A stretch of DNA of 64,000 nt, taken from assembly GCF_040706555.1 (NCBI RefSeq), contig NZ_JAPDRH010000002.1:1488001-1552000 (forward strand). The letters are read 5' to 3'. This DNA is from Lentisalinibacter salinarum. Lineage in GTDB: Bacteria > Pseudomonadota > Gammaproteobacteria > Steroidobacterales > Woeseiaceae. The first letter of the stretch is position 1; each line of letters opens with the position of its first letter. Positions 1 through 9,551 of the stretch are shown piece by piece. The notes below the pieces were generated by a model. That model was not told the origin of the DNA, searched no databases, and was given only the letters and a program-made list of their open reading frames with translations. Position numbers and translations under genes: made by a program.

Positions 1-849
1 CGTGTGGGTGCGCCGGAAGGCGTGTTCCAGAACCTGCCGATAGAGACGCCCGCGGTGGAGGGCGTGATCCGCGACGAGCGCATCAAGGGCGTGTCCTTCA
101 CCGGTTCCGAGCGCGGCGGGGCGGCCGTCGCTTCCGCGGCGGCGTCGGAGATCAAGCGCTCGGTGCTGGAGCTGGGCGGCTCGGACCCCGCCATCGTGCT
201 GGCGGATGCCGACCTCGAAAAGGCGGCGGACACCATCACCCTGTCACGCATCATCAATGCCGGGCAGAGCTGCATCGCGGCGAAGCGAACCATCGTCGAG
301 GCGCCCGTGTACGACCGCATGGTGGAACTGCTGCAGGATCGCCTGGCGAAACTGAAGGTGGGCGACCCGCGGGAGGAATCCACCGACGTGGGCCCGATCG
401 CACGGGACGACCTGCGTGCCAATCTGCACCGTCAGGTGCGGGCGACCGTCGACGCCGGCGCCACCTGCCGACTCGGCGGCGAGCTGCCGCAAGGCGATGG
501 CTTTTTCTACCCGGTGACGCTGCTCATCGACGTCACGCAGGACATGACCGGCGCGTGCGAGGAGACCTTCGGCCCGGTGGCGGTGGTGATGAAGGCGACG
601 GACGCCGACGAGGCACTGGCCATCGCCAACGACACTCCCTACGGACTGGCGGCCGCGGTGTGGACGGACGCCGCCCGCGGCGAAGCCATGGCCCGCCGGC
701 TCTACACCGGCCAGGTAGCCGTCAACGGCATCGTGAAGACCGACCCCCGCCTGCCGAGCGGCGGCGTCGGCCGCTCAGGCTACGGCCGCGAACTCGGTCC
801 CCACGGCATCCACGAGTTCGTCAACGCGCAGCAGGTCTGGATCGCATAA
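1..849 (+). CDS. Aldehyde dehydrogenase, succinate-semialdehyde type (5' end missing)
   Basis: C-terminal 282 codons of an NAD(P)+-dependent aldehyde dehydrogenase; the frame is open from base 1, so the start and the N-terminal cofactor-binding part lie outside the window. The general-base glutamate is in LELGG (codon at 169) and the catalytic cysteine in NAGQSC (codon at 271). The sequence then shows the EETFGPV block and the C-terminal VNG...DPRLPSGGVGRSGYGRELG block typical of succinate-semialdehyde dehydrogenases (GabD/Sad). These oxidise succinate semialdehyde to succinate in GABA and putrescine breakdown, in the cytoplasm. The substrate is inferred from family resemblance; another short aldehyde is possible. 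It converges on the hydrolase gene to its right, with a hairpin between them. Confidence 0.85.
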   Translation, partial: RVGAPEGVFQNLPIETPAVEGVIRDERIKGVSFTGSERGGAAVASAAASEIKRSVLELGGSDPAIVLADADLEKAADTITLSRIINAGQSCIAAKRTIVEAPVYDRMVELLQDRLAKLKVGDPREESTDVGPIARDDLRANLHRQVRATVDAGATCRLGGELPQGDGFFYPVTLLIDVTQDMTGACEETFGPVAVVMKATDADEALAIANDTPYGLAAAVWTDAARGEAMARRLYTGQVAVNGIVKTDPRLPSGGVGRSGYGRELGPHGIHEFVNAQQVWIA

Positions 850-871
850 AGGTGCCGGACCGAACTTTTGC

Positions 872-903
872 AACTTTTGAAACTTATGAGAGTTTCAGAA
901 GTT
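872..903. terminator. Bidirectional stem-loop between convergent genes
   Basis: Left arm AACTTTTGAAACT (872–884) pairs with AGTTTCAGAAGTT (891–903): 13 pairs with one wobble and a 6-nt loop. The right arm contains the stop codon of the DUF900 gene on the minus strand. There is no long T-run on either side, so it is a terminator candidate based on position and symmetry only. Confidence 0.45.
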
Positions 904-1977
904 CCTGGTCCGATTCCGACCGGCCGAAGCCGTCGTCCCGCGCTTGACCGGCAGCAGACGCCACAGGCCGGGAGCGGGTCCCGGCACGCGCTCGTAGCTG
1001 CCATCCGCATCCGCGGCCAGCGGGGCAAACAGACGGCCGATGTCCTCGATCACCGCCGGATTGCGCAGGTGATAGACATGTCCGCTCAGGCTGTACAGAC
1101 CGGTCCCCGACACGTCCACTAGCTGCACTTTCGCGGACAGCGCGCCCCCTGCACTGGCCTCCTCGTCGGCAATCCCCAGCCGCGCTGAAGTATTCACCAC
1201 AGTGGACAGGCGCAGCGCCAGGTCATTTTCCGAGGCGTAGATCGTCACCCGCTCTGCCTTCCGTTCCAGCGCCGGCCGCAGCTCGGCGAATCGCGACCGC
1301 GCAATATCGGGAGCGACCAGCACGACCTGGCCGAACGCACCGCCGTCGTCGTCCATCCGTGACAGCACCTCCACCGTCGCCCGCGCGCCGAGGCTGTGCC
1401 CCAGTATGCTCACGCCGGCGCTGCCGTGCCGGGCGGCCAGCCCCTCGAGCACTGCGCGGAGATCCGGCAGGCTCCAGGCGAGATCACCCGCATCGCTTGC
1501 ATAGGTCACGTACTTGCGATCGGCGGGCCAGCTGAACAGCAGCAGCCGGCCGTCCAGCCCAAGCCGCTTCTGCAGCAGCGCGGCGTGGCGGCAGCTGCGC
1601 CCGAAATCCTCGTTGAAGCCGTGGATATAAACGACCACCCCGGCGCGGCCGACATCCCCGACAGCCGACTTCACGTCGCCAGTGGCCGCCGGCGTCACGC
1701 CGAGCAGGCGGCCGTCGTGGTCTTCGGCGTCCCGGATCGCCACCCGGCAACGTCCGGCCGTCACCGGTCCGCGGTCGCCGCCGTAATAGTCCCGTCCGTC
1801 GCTGCCCGTCTCGAGCTGCCGATTTGTTACGAAAGCCACCTCCGCGGTCGCGACGGCGTCCGCCGCTGCCGCGGCACCCGGCGACGGACCCACGGGCACC
1901 GGGCTCGCGCAGGCCGCGAGCAGCAGGGCACTCGCGCAGAGTGCGGGTCGTCCGTAGCGGTGATACAGGGAGCACAT
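895..1977 (-). CDS. DUF900-type alpha/beta hydrolase lipoprotein
   Basis: Predicted exported lipoprotein of 360 aa. The start at 1977 is chosen because it gives a short charged N-terminus, a hydrophobic stretch and a lipobox (LLAAC) near residue 20; upstream in-frame codons would bury this. The core matches the DUF900 alpha/beta hydrolase family: VVYIHGFNEDF, then LLFSWPADRKYVTYASD, then the nucleophile elbow GHSLGA. Natural substrates of the family are not established, so no reaction is assigned. A second, diverged DUF900 lipoprotein lies at 3931–5220. The gene is divergent from the methyltransferase starting near 2061 and convergent with the aldehyde dehydrogenase. Confidence 0.8.
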   Translation of the reverse strand: MCSLYHRYGRPALCASALLLAACASPVPVGPSPGAAAAADAVATAEVAFVTNRQLETGSDGRDYYGGDRGPVTAGRCRVAIRDAEDHDGRLLGVTPAATGDVKSAVGDVGRAGVVVYIHGFNEDFGRSCRHAALLQKRLGLDGRLLLFSWPADRKYVTYASDAGDLAWSLPDLRAVLEGLAARHGSAGVSILGHSLGARATVEVLSRMDDDGGAFGQVVLVAPDIARSRFAELRPALERKAERVTIYASENDLALRLSTVVNTSARLGIADEEASAGGALSAKVQLVDVSGTGLYSLSGHVYHLRNPAVIEDIGRLFAPLAADADGSYERVPGPAPGLWRLLPVKRGTTASAGRNRTRNF

Positions 1978-2027
1978 GAAGCCGTCAGTATAACCGCCGC
2001 TGGGCGACGCCGCCGTCCTGCACCATA

Positions 2028-2846
2028 ATGAGGATCGTACCGCCTGGCCGGGAGCGCCCCGTGAAACGCCGTACTCCTTACAACGACGCCAAGGCGAGGC
2101 GCACCGAACGGGCCTACCTCTCAGCCGAGATCGCACGGCAGCGTGAGCGCACCCTCGAGGCACTCGCCCCGTCGCCCGGTGAATGCATCGTCGACGTCGG
2201 CTGCGGCCCCGGCCTGCTGTCCCGAGCCATCGCGGAAGGCGTCGGCCCGGACGGCATGGTACTCGGCCTCGATCTCAGCGGCCCCATGCTCGACCTTGCC
2301 CGGGCACGTTGTGCCGGCGTCCCCCAGGTCGGTCTGGCCGCCGCCGATGCCGTGCGACTGCCCGTGGCCTCCGGCGTTGCGGATGCAGTCGCAGCCACCC
2401 AGGTCCTGCTCTACGTCGAGCGACCGGAGACCGCCATCACCGAGATGCGCCGGGTCCTCCGTCCGGGTGGCCGCGTCGTGATCGTGGAGACGGACTGGCA
2501 GACCGCTGTCGTCACGGCAGAGGACGCAGCCCTGACGCGACGGATGTTCGACGGCTGGGACCGCGCCGTACCGAGTCCGCGGCTGCCGCAACGGCTGCTG
2601 CCGCTGCTGCGGGATGCGGGTTTCGACGCCGTCCGCGTCCGGGCCGTGCCGGTCCTGTCCACCCGCTACGATGCGGTCGGCTACGCCGGCACCATGCTCG
2701 ACCAGTGCGCGGCCGCCGCCGTGTCGGGGGGGCGGACGAGCGAACAGGAAGCCCGCGACTGGCGAGCGGGTATCGAACAGCGCGCGGAGGCAGGCGACTT
2801 CCTGTTCTGCGTCACCCGTTTCCTGTTCACCGCGGAGTGCCGGTGA
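2028..2846 (+). CDS. Class I SAM-dependent methyltransferase
   Basis: Cytoplasmic class I methyltransferase of about 261–272 aa. Motif I is DVGCGPG, followed by the acidic motif II (LGLDLSGPMLDLAR) and a post-II segment ending in LRPGGRVVIVETDW, as in UbiE/arsenite-methyltransferase-like enzymes. The ATG at 2028 gives 272 aa, but a GTG at 2061 is better placed behind GGAG at 2051–2054, so the true protein may begin there (MKRRTPYND). The acceptor substrate cannot be read from the sequence. It is divergent from the DUF900 hydrolase. Confidence 0.8.
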   Translation: MRIVPPGRERPVKRRTPYNDAKARRTERAYLSAEIARQRERTLEALAPSPGECIVDVGCGPGLLSRAIAEGVGPDGMVLGLDLSGPMLDLARARCAGVPQVGLAAADAVRLPVASGVADAVAATQVLLYVERPETAITEMRRVLRPGGRVVIVETDWQTAVVTAEDAALTRRMFDGWDRAVPSPRLPQRLLPLLRDAGFDAVRVRAVPVLSTRYDAVGYAGTMLDQCAAAAVSGGRTSEQEARDWRAGIEQRAEAGDFLFCVTRFLFTAECR

Positions 2847-2923
2847 GCCAGGGCCGCAGTTGTCCGTAATCGCATCGGCCGCTAGGCTTCCCGCCGTCCC
2901 GTCACGCAACCAGCGATTTCGTC

Positions 2924-3934
2924 ATGTCCGGTAAGCACCTCTTCGTAATCACGACCCTGTTCGTATCCCTGCTGGCCGCCCGCGCCGTGGCGGCCGATGT
3001 CGTCTGGATGAAAAACGGTGATCGCATCACCGGCGACATCAAGCGCGTCTGGGACAACGAGCTCTTTCTGGAGACCGCCTACGCGGACGAATTCGCGCTG
3101 TCGCTGGACGCCGTCGCCCGCATCGAGTCTGACGAAGACCTGGAGATCGAGCTGCGCGACCACAGCGAGATCACCGGCCGCTTCGCCACCGACGAATCCG
3201 GCGGCATGATCCTCGTAACCGGCTCGGGTACCCGGCCGTTCGCGCCGATGGACATAGAGGAACTGACGGAGCCGGAGGACGAGTTCAATTGGGACGCCCG
3301 CTCCGATTTCTCCTACAGCGCCACCCGCGGCAATACGGAGACCAGCGACTTCCTCTGGCAGCTGGATGGCGGCGTGAAGATAGGCGATCATCGACACCGG
3401 CTGGACTTCCGCCTGGACCGGAAAGACCAGGACGGCCTGACCACGAAGGAGCAGTACACCGCCAGCTACCTCTACAGCTGGTTCTTCTCCGACGGCTGGT
3501 TCCTCTCCTCGGGCATCGGCTACGAGCGCGACCCCATCCGTCAGCTCACGTATCGCTACACGCCCGGCGGCGGCGTGGGCTTCCAGTTCTACGAGGACGC
3601 CTACCGTCTGTTCGAGATCTCGCTCTCCGCGATCGGCGTTCGGGAGCGGCTCGCGGGCGAGACCGACGAATCGACCGCCGCGCGCTGGCAGCTGCGCTAC
3701 CGCCGCGACCTCCTCGGCGGGGATCTCGAGTTCTTCCACGATCATCGCTACTGGGTCTATCTGACCGGACGCACCAACCAGGTGGCGGACACTTCGACAG
3801 GCATCCGCTGGGACGTCTGGGGCGATATCTATATGAACGTGCAGGTGGACTGGGACTGGGAGTCCAATCCTGCCGCCGGCAACGAGCAGGAGGACGTCAC
3901 CTACGCTCTCGGCATCGGCATCGAGCTGGACTAG
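2924..3934 (+). CDS. DUF481 outer-membrane beta-barrel protein
   Basis: 336 aa with a Sec signal peptide (cleavage near AVAA, residues 21–24). An N-terminal part with an MKNGDRITGDI motif is followed by a C-terminal half rich in alternating aromatic/hydrophobic strands (SDFSYSATRGNTETS, YTASYLYSWFF, FFSDGWFLSSGIGYERDP). This is the DUF481 signature of YdiY-like outer-membrane proteins. The KNGDR repeat is often linked to small surface proteins, but the function of the family is unknown. Its TAG stop overlaps the TAG stop of the convergent hydrolase gene: the palindrome CTAG at 3931–3934 ends both genes. Confidence 0.82.
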   Translation: MSGKHLFVITTLFVSLLAARAVAADVVWMKNGDRITGDIKRVWDNELFLETAYADEFALSLDAVARIESDEDLEIELRDHSEITGRFATDESGGMILVTGSGTRPFAPMDIEELTEPEDEFNWDARSDFSYSATRGNTETSDFLWQLDGGVKIGDHRHRLDFRLDRKDQDGLTTKEQYTASYLYSWFFSDGWFLSSGIGYERDPIRQLTYRYTPGGGVGFQFYEDAYRLFEISLSAIGVRERLAGETDESTAARWQLRYRRDLLGGDLEFFHDHRYWVYLTGRTNQVADTSTGIRWDVWGDIYMNVQVDWDWESNPAAGNEQEDVTYALGIGIELD

Positions 3935-5220
3935 TTGCGCCGGATTTCCAGGTCCTCGCGGGTCAGATTGTTCCGCAGGCGGTCGGGATAGTCCGGCGGC
4001 AGACTCCAGAGAAGCTCCAGATCCGTCTTGCCGAGCGCGCGTTCGTCCGGGCCCAGATCGCTGCGCACGGCAAGGATCATGTCGGTGCTTGCCCAGGGGT
4101 GGTCGAACCAGTAGCGATGCCCGGTGATGTCGAAGCCGCGCCCTTCCCGGCCTCGCGAGACATCGACGACCTCGAGGCGATCGGCCGCCAGTACGGTCTC
4201 CATCTGCTCCGGAGTCAGGTCGTTGTTGCGCTGGCCGATACGCGTGCCGCCACGCATGAAGGTCCGCGCCATCTCCAGGGCGCTGTCCCTGGAGGACACG
4301 GTGACGACGACACGGTTCGCCAGATCGTCTATCGCGGGCAAGGCTTCGAGGAACTCCTCGCTCGGTACATCCGCGGCCGCGAAGTACACCGTGCCGATGC
4401 GGAAACGCTCATGCAGATCCTGTCCTTCATCAGCGTGCCGCGCATGCAGTTCCCGCAGCGCCGTATTCACGACCCTCCCCCCGGCGCTCCAGCAGACGAT
4501 GTGGATACGCCGGGCCGACGATTCCGCGGCCAGCAGTTCCAGCAGGGAGGTCAGGGCCGGCGCTGCGCTATAGGCACGCCGGACGTCGCTGCCGGTCCCG
4601 TAGGCGAGAATGTTCTGGCGCGTGGGCCAGGAGAACGCCAGCGATGTCATGTCGCGGCCCATGAAGTGGTCCAGCTGGGCCGCGAACGCGTTGGCGTTGT
4701 AGAAGTTCACCTTGGCGCCATGGACGTAGATCAGCAGGTCGCGGTCGCGAGCCGACTCGATGGATGAATTGAGGTCGGTCATCAGCCAGGCCGCGGCACC
4801 GCCGACGTCGCGTATCCCGCCGGCATCGCCGGGAACGAAGTGGCCGATCTCCACCAGCCCGGCGATGGAAAGGTCGACCATCTCCGGCCGTTCGGCACTG
4901 CGCGAATACTCGTTCAGTTCGGACCAGGAGAGATTGGGGCCGCCGAAACCGATCAGCGTCATCCCCACGGATACCGCATCGCTCTCGGCATTGCCGTAGT
5001 CGATGCGTTGCAGGTCGTCTTCACGTTCGCGTGTGGTCGCGTAATAGACACGGCGAGGATTCCAGCGCTGATGCTCGGGTATGTGGTCGAGCGGTCCGAC
5101 GCCGAGTTCCGTGAATAACACCGGAGTCGGCATGAGCGGCTGGACCGGCGGACCCGCACATCCCGCGGCGGCGGCGGCGACGACGAGCAGGAAGGTACGG
5201 GCTTTCGGAATCCGGCGCAT
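3931..5220 (-). CDS. DUF900-type alpha/beta hydrolase lipoprotein (second copy)
   Basis: 429 aa lipoprotein. The start at 5220 is supported by GGAGG seven bases upstream and gives a signal peptide with lipobox AAAGC. Core features of DUF900 hydrolases are present: LLIYVHGAKVNFYNA, SLAFSWPTRQN, and a nucleophile elbow CWSAGG in which the usual GHS is CWS but the serine and following glycines are kept. It is related to the lipoprotein at 895–1977 in architecture but is strongly diverged, so the pair is not a recent duplication. The substrate is unknown. It is divergent from the RND adaptor gene. Confidence 0.8.
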   Translation of the reverse strand: MRRIPKARTFLLVVAAAAAGCAGPPVQPLMPTPVLFTELGVGPLDHIPEHQRWNPRRVYYATTREREDDLQRIDYGNAESDAVSVGMTLIGFGGPNLSWSELNEYSRSAERPEMVDLSIAGLVEIGHFVPGDAGGIRDVGGAAAWLMTDLNSSIESARDRDLLIYVHGAKVNFYNANAFAAQLDHFMGRDMTSLAFSWPTRQNILAYGTGSDVRRAYSAAPALTSLLELLAAESSARRIHIVCWSAGGRVVNTALRELHARHADEGQDLHERFRIGTVYFAAADVPSEEFLEALPAIDDLANRVVVTVSSRDSALEMARTFMRGGTRIGQRNNDLTPEQMETVLAADRLEVVDVSRGREGRGFDITGHRYWFDHPWASTDMILAVRSDLGPDERALGKTDLELLWSLPPDYPDRLRNNLTREDLEIRRN

Positions 5221-5302
5221 GGCGTGCCTCCTCGCGAATCTGCGCGGCAATATAGCCATCCATCACAGCCGCGACAACACGGTGCCGGACAGGCCGGCTA
5301 TG

Positions 5303-5318
5303 CGGTGGCATGCCACCG
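5303..5318. promoter_or_regulatory. 16-bp perfect palindrome in divergent promoter region
   Basis: CGGTGGCATGCCACCG reads the same on both strands and lies between the DUF900 gene (start 5220) and the RND adaptor (start 5410). Its size fits a dimeric repressor such as a TetR-type efflux regulator, but no such regulator is encoded nearby and about one palindrome of this length is expected by chance in 64 kb. Confidence 0.3.
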
Positions 5319-5409
5319 ATGGCGCGGCGCATGAGTTTTCCGGTAGGCTTCCCTGGCGCCGCACGGACTGGGCCGCCCGGATGCCAATAACAACAGGAAT
5401 GTGAACAAG

Positions 5410-6471
5410 ATGTTTCGAAGTCTGCCGGGCGCGACGGGGAAAGTCGCGACGCTCTTTCTCACCGCTCTTGTGCTGACCGCCTGCGACAAGTCGCCGCCGG
5501 CAGAGCAGGCCGAGATCGCTCGACCCGCGCAGATCGTCACCGTCGGCGCCACGGACCTCGGCTCCGGCCTGCGTTTCCCCGGCCGCGTCCGCGCGGTCAA
5601 GCGCGCGGAGCTCGCCTTCGACGTGGCCGGCAAGATCGTCGACTTCCCCGTCACCGAAGGCCAGACGCTGAAGGCAGGCCAGCTCATCGCCGCGCTCGAT
5701 CCCGAGGCATTTCAGCTGCAGCTCTCGGCGGCCCAGGCGGAGTACGACAAGGCCCGCGCTGATTACGAACGCGTGGAGAAGGTCTGGCAGGAAACCCAGG
5801 CCGTCGCCCGGGCCGAAGTCGACCAGAAACGCACCGCCATGGAGGTGGCGCGCTCCCGTTATGCGGCCGCCCGCAAGGAGTTCGAGGACACCCGCCTCAC
5901 GGCGCCTTTCGACGGCGTCGTCGCCCGCCGCTACGTGGAGAACTTTCAGGCGGTGCAGGCCAAGGAGCCGGTGGCCAGCCTGCAGGACCTGGCGGAGCTG
6001 GAGGTGGTGATTCACGTGCCCGAGCGCATCGTGCAGGGCGCGCCGCGGCGCGTAGCCGGCGAGGTCGTGTTCGAGGGCATGCCCGGACAGCGCTTCCCGG
6101 TGACGCTGAAGTCGTTCTCCTCCGAGGCCGACGCCCAGACGCAGACCTACGAGGTGGTGCTGTCGCTGACCCGGCCCCAGGGCGTGACCATCCTGCCGGG
6201 CATGGCGGCCGAGGTCTTACCGGCGGTGTCCGCCGGCGAGGGCGAGCAGGCGCTGCTCGTGCCCATGAAGGCGATCTTCGCGGGTCCTGACGGCGACTCC
6301 CGGGTCTGGGTGGTGGATCCCGACACCTCCCGCGTGAGCCAGCGCGTGATCGAGATCGGCGAGGTCACGGGCGAGGGCGCCGTCGTGACGGCCGGGCTCG
6401 CATCCGGCGAGCGCATCGTCACTGCCGGCGTCAATCACCTGCGCGACGCCATGCTGGTTCGGCCCCTCTGA
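5410..6471 (+). CDS. RND efflux periplasmic adaptor (membrane fusion protein) lipoprotein
   Basis: About 353 aa. ATG at 5410 is preferred: AGGA at 5395–5398 is 11 nt away, whereas the GTG at 5401 is only 2 nt from it. A signal peptide ends in lipobox LTAC, so the protein is anchored as a periplasmic lipoprotein. Order of parts: lipoyl-like half (FDVAGKIVDFPVTEGQTLKAG), an alpha-helical hairpin (residues ~85–150), the second lipoyl half (RLTAPFDGVVARRY), then beta-barrel and membrane-proximal domains. It links the inner-membrane pump encoded 16 nt downstream to an outer-membrane channel. No TolC-like gene is in the window, so the channel must be supplied from elsewhere. The exported compound is unknown. 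Confidence 0.88.
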   Translation: MFRSLPGATGKVATLFLTALVLTACDKSPPAEQAEIARPAQIVTVGATDLGSGLRFPGRVRAVKRAELAFDVAGKIVDFPVTEGQTLKAGQLIAALDPEAFQLQLSAAQAEYDKARADYERVEKVWQETQAVARAEVDQKRTAMEVARSRYAAARKEFEDTRLTAPFDGVVARRYVENFQAVQAKEPVASLQDLAELEVVIHVPERIVQGAPRRVAGEVVFEGMPGQRFPVTLKSFSSEADAQTQTYEVVLSLTRPQGVTILPGMAAEVLPAVSAGEGEQALLVPMKAIFAGPDGDSRVWVVDPDTSRVSQRVIEIGEVTGEGAVVTAGLASGERIVTAGVNHLRDAMLVRPL

Positions 6472-6487
6472 GGGCCGGAGCTCCGCC

Positions 6488-9400
6488 GTGGATCTCGCCG
6501 ACTACACCCTGCGCAAGAGCACCATCGCCTGGGTCGGCTGCGCGCTGCTGCTGATCGGTGGGTATCTGTCCTACCTCGGCCTCGCCCGCTACGAGGACCC
6601 GGAGTTCATCATCCGCACGGCCGTGATCTCGACGGCCTACCCCGGCGCGCTGCCCATCGAGGTGGCTGACGAGGTGACCGACGTCATCGAGAGCGCGGTG
6701 CAGCAGCTGCAGGAGGTCGAGGAGGTCACCTCGGTCTCGCGCATGGGCAACTCCCTTGTGAAGGTGGAGATGAAGCTCGCATTCGCGAAGACCCGCGCCG
6801 AACTCGAACAGGTCTGGGACAAGCTGCGACGCAAGGTCAACGGTGCCCAGTCGCGTCTGCCGCCGGGCGCGGGCCCCTCCTTCGTAAACGACGACTTCGG
6901 CGACGTCTTCTCGCTGTTCTTCGCCGTCACCGGCGAGGGCTATTCGCTGACCCGGATCCGCGACTATGTGGACCAGCTCGAGCGCGAGCTGCTGCTCGTA
7001 CCGGGCGTCGCCCGGGTGGCGACGCTGGGCGCCCCGAAGGAAGCCATCTTCGTCGAGATCGCCTCCACGAAGGCCACGCAGCTGGGCATACCGCTGCAGG
7101 ATATCTACCACGTGCTGCAGGCGCAGAACGTCATCATGCCCGCCGGCGATACCCTGGTGGGCGAGCAGCGCATCGTGATCGCGCCGGTGGCGCCGGTGGA
7201 CTCCGTCGAGGCGATCAGCAGCATCACGCTGGGCTCTTCCAGCGGCGAGCAGATCATCACGCTCGGCGACGTGGCCAGCGTCACCCGCGGCGTCGTCGAA
7301 CCGGCGAGCGCCTACGTGCGTTACGACGGCCGGCCGGCCATCGGGCTCGGCATCTCCAACGTGGCCGGCGGCAACGTGGTGCAGATGGGTGACGCCGTGA
7401 AGGCGCGGCTGGCCGAGCTGGAGTCGCTCAGGCCGGTGGGCATGGAACTCAAGGTCATCTCCTACCAGTCCGACTCTGTGCGCGAGGCAGTCGACGGGTT
7501 CGTGAACAATCTGATCGCGGCACTCGTGATCGTCATCGGCGTGCTTGTGGTCTTCATGGGGCTGCGCAGCGGGCTGATCGTCGGCGCCGTCCTTCTGTTC
7601 ACGGTGGCGGGCACCCTGATCGCGATGAACCTGGACGGCATCGCCATGCAGCGCATCTCGCTGGGCGCGCTCATCATCGCGCTGGGCATGCTGGTGGACA
7701 ACGCCATCGTGGTCACCGACGGCATACTGGTGCGGTTGCAGCGGCGCGAAGACCCGCGCGAGGCCGCCTCCGCGGTGGTGCGCTCCACCCAGTGGCCGCT
7801 GCTCGGCGGCACCGCCGTGGGCATCCTGGCCTTCAGCGCCATCGGTCTGTCGCCGAGCGACATGGGCGAATACGCCGGCTCGCTGTTCTGGGTGATCCTC
7901 TATTCCATGCTGCTCTCCTGGCTGCTGGCGGTGACCATCACGCCGCTGCTGTGCGTGCGTTTCCTGCGGGTGAAGCCGAAGGACCCGGCAGCCGATGCCG
8001 GCGAGGGCGGCATACTCGGCCGTTACCGCGGCGTGCTCACGACGGTGCTGCGTCAGCGGGCGGCTTCCGGGGTCACGCTGATCGTTCTGCTGGCCGGAGC
8101 CGTCATCGGCTGCGGCTACGTGCCGCCCGGCTTCATGCCCGATTCGGCGCGGCCCCAGTTCGTGGTGGACATGTACCTGCCCCAGGGCACGGACATCGAG
8201 GTCACGGCCGCAGAAATGAAGGCGGCCGGCGAATACGTGCGGACGAAGCCGGGCGTCACCAATGTCACCGGCTTCATCGGCCAGGGCGGGCTCCGCTTCA
8301 TGCTGAGCTACACGCCCGAGGATCCGAGCTCGAGCTACGGCCAGCTGCTCGTGGACGTCGAGAATAGTTCGGTGATCCCGGGACTGGTGGGCGAACTCCA
8401 GGACGAACTCACCGCGCGCCACCCGGATGCCGACGTCAAGGTCTGGAAGTTCATGCTCGGCCGCGGCGGCGGCAAGAAGATCGAGGCCGCGTTCCGCGGC
8501 CCGGATCCGGACGTCCTCAGACGGCTCGCCGACCAGGCGAAGGCCATCATGGCGGGGGATCCGGAGACGATGGCGGTGCAGGACGACTGGCGCCAGCGCG
8601 TGCCCGTGTTGCGTCCGGTGGTCGACGAGGTGGCGGCCCGCCGTGCGGGCGTCAGCACCACCGAGGTCAGCGCCGCCCTGCAGCGGGTCTATACGGGCGA
8701 GACCGTGGGCGTCTATCGCCAGGGCGACGACCTCATTCCCATCGTCTCACGGGCGCCGCTGGCCGAGCGTGCCGGCCCCGACGAGCTGGACAATGTGCAG
8801 GTGTACAGCCCGGCCGCCGGGCGTTATCTGCCCGTGGGTCAACTGGTGCGCGACGTCGAGATCGAGTGGGTGGACGCCATAATCCGGCGGGTGGACCGGT
8901 TTCCCACCATCAAGGCCCAGGCCGACCCGCTGCCCGGCAAGCTCTGGGCGCCGGTGCTGGAACGGCTGCGCCCCCAGGTCGAGGCCATCGAGCTGCCGCC
9001 CGGTTACGCCCTGGAGTGGCACGGCGAATACAAGGCCTCCCAGGAAGCCAACGCGGGCCTGGCCGCATCCGCGCCGTTCGGTTTCGCGGCCATGATCCTG
9101 GCCGTGGTGGTGATGTTCAACGCCTTCCGCCAGCCGCTGGTGATCTGGCTGACGGCGCCGCTGGCGCTGATCGGCGTCACCATCGGCCTGCTGCTGTTCC
9201 AGACGCCGTTCGAGTTCATGGCCATCCTCGGCTTCCTGAGCCTGATCGGTATGCTGGTGAAAAACTCCATCGTGCTGGTGGACCAGGCGGATGCCGAGAT
9301 CGCGGGCGGCAAACCAGGCCAGCAGGCGGTGCTCGATGCCGCCGTGGCCCGTGCCCGGCCGGTATTCCTCGGCGCGCTCACGACCATACTCGGCGTGGCG

Positions 9401-9541
9401 CCGCTGCTGGCCGATCCGTTTTTCAAGAGCATGGCCGTCACCATCATGTTCGGCCTGGCGTTCGCGACGCTGCTCACGCTGGTGGTGGTGCCGCTGCTCT
9501 ATGCGGTGCTGTTCCGGATCCGGGAGCCGTCCGCGGCCTGA
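6488..9541 (+). CDS. RND-family inner-membrane efflux pump permease
   Basis: 1017 aa, the usual length for AcrB-like HAE-RND permeases: twelve predicted membrane helices and two large periplasmic loops. GTG start with GGAG just upstream. The proton-relay region in TM4 reads GMLVDNAIVVTDG, with one aspartate and an asparagine where AcrB has Asp-Asp; the TM10 lysine is kept (GMLVKNSIVLVDQ). Energised by the proton gradient, it exports small molecules through the adaptor encoded 16 nt upstream. The two genes form an operon. Heavy-metal type signatures (CzcA DGAVVM) are absent, so organic drugs or metabolites are more likely than metals. Confidence 0.9.
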   Translation: MDLADYTLRKSTIAWVGCALLLIGGYLSYLGLARYEDPEFIIRTAVISTAYPGALPIEVADEVTDVIESAVQQLQEVEEVTSVSRMGNSLVKVEMKLAFAKTRAELEQVWDKLRRKVNGAQSRLPPGAGPSFVNDDFGDVFSLFFAVTGEGYSLTRIRDYVDQLERELLLVPGVARVATLGAPKEAIFVEIASTKATQLGIPLQDIYHVLQAQNVIMPAGDTLVGEQRIVIAPVAPVDSVEAISSITLGSSSGEQIITLGDVASVTRGVVEPASAYVRYDGRPAIGLGISNVAGGNVVQMGDAVKARLAELESLRPVGMELKVISYQSDSVREAVDGFVNNLIAALVIVIGVLVVFMGLRSGLIVGAVLLFTVAGTLIAMNLDGIAMQRISLGALIIALGMLVDNAIVVTDGILVRLQRREDPREAASAVVRSTQWPLLGGTAVGILAFSAIGLSPSDMGEYAGSLFWVILYSMLLSWLLAVTITPLLCVRFLRVKPKDPAADAGEGGILGRYRGVLTTVLRQRAASGVTLIVLLAGAVIGCGYVPPGFMPDSARPQFVVDMYLPQGTDIEVTAAEMKAAGEYVRTKPGVTNVTGFIGQGGLRFMLSYTPEDPSSSYGQLLVDVENSSVIPGLVGELQDELTARHPDADVKVWKFMLGRGGGKKIEAAFRGPDPDVLRRLADQAKAIMAGDPETMAVQDDWRQRVPVLRPVVDEVAARRAGVSTTEVSAALQRVYTGETVGVYRQGDDLIPIVSRAPLAERAGPDELDNVQVYSPAAGRYLPVGQLVRDVEIEWVDAIIRRVDRFPTIKAQADPLPGKLWAPVLERLRPQVEAIELPPGYALEWHGEYKASQEANAGLAASAPFGFAAMILAVVVMFNAFRQPLVIWLTAPLALIGVTIGLLLFQTPFEFMAILGFLSLIGMLVKNSIVLVDQADAEIAGGKPGQQAVLDAAVARARPVFLGALTTILGVAPLLADPFFKSMAVTIMFGLAFATLLTLVVVPLLYAVLFRIREPSAA

Positions 9542-9551
9542 CGCCGCGGCA

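Noticed and set aside
6431..8422. Long open frame on the minus strand opposite the RND pump
   Set aside because: Histidine/arginine-rich composition with no domain pattern; it mirrors the codon structure of a GC-rich real gene on the other strand.
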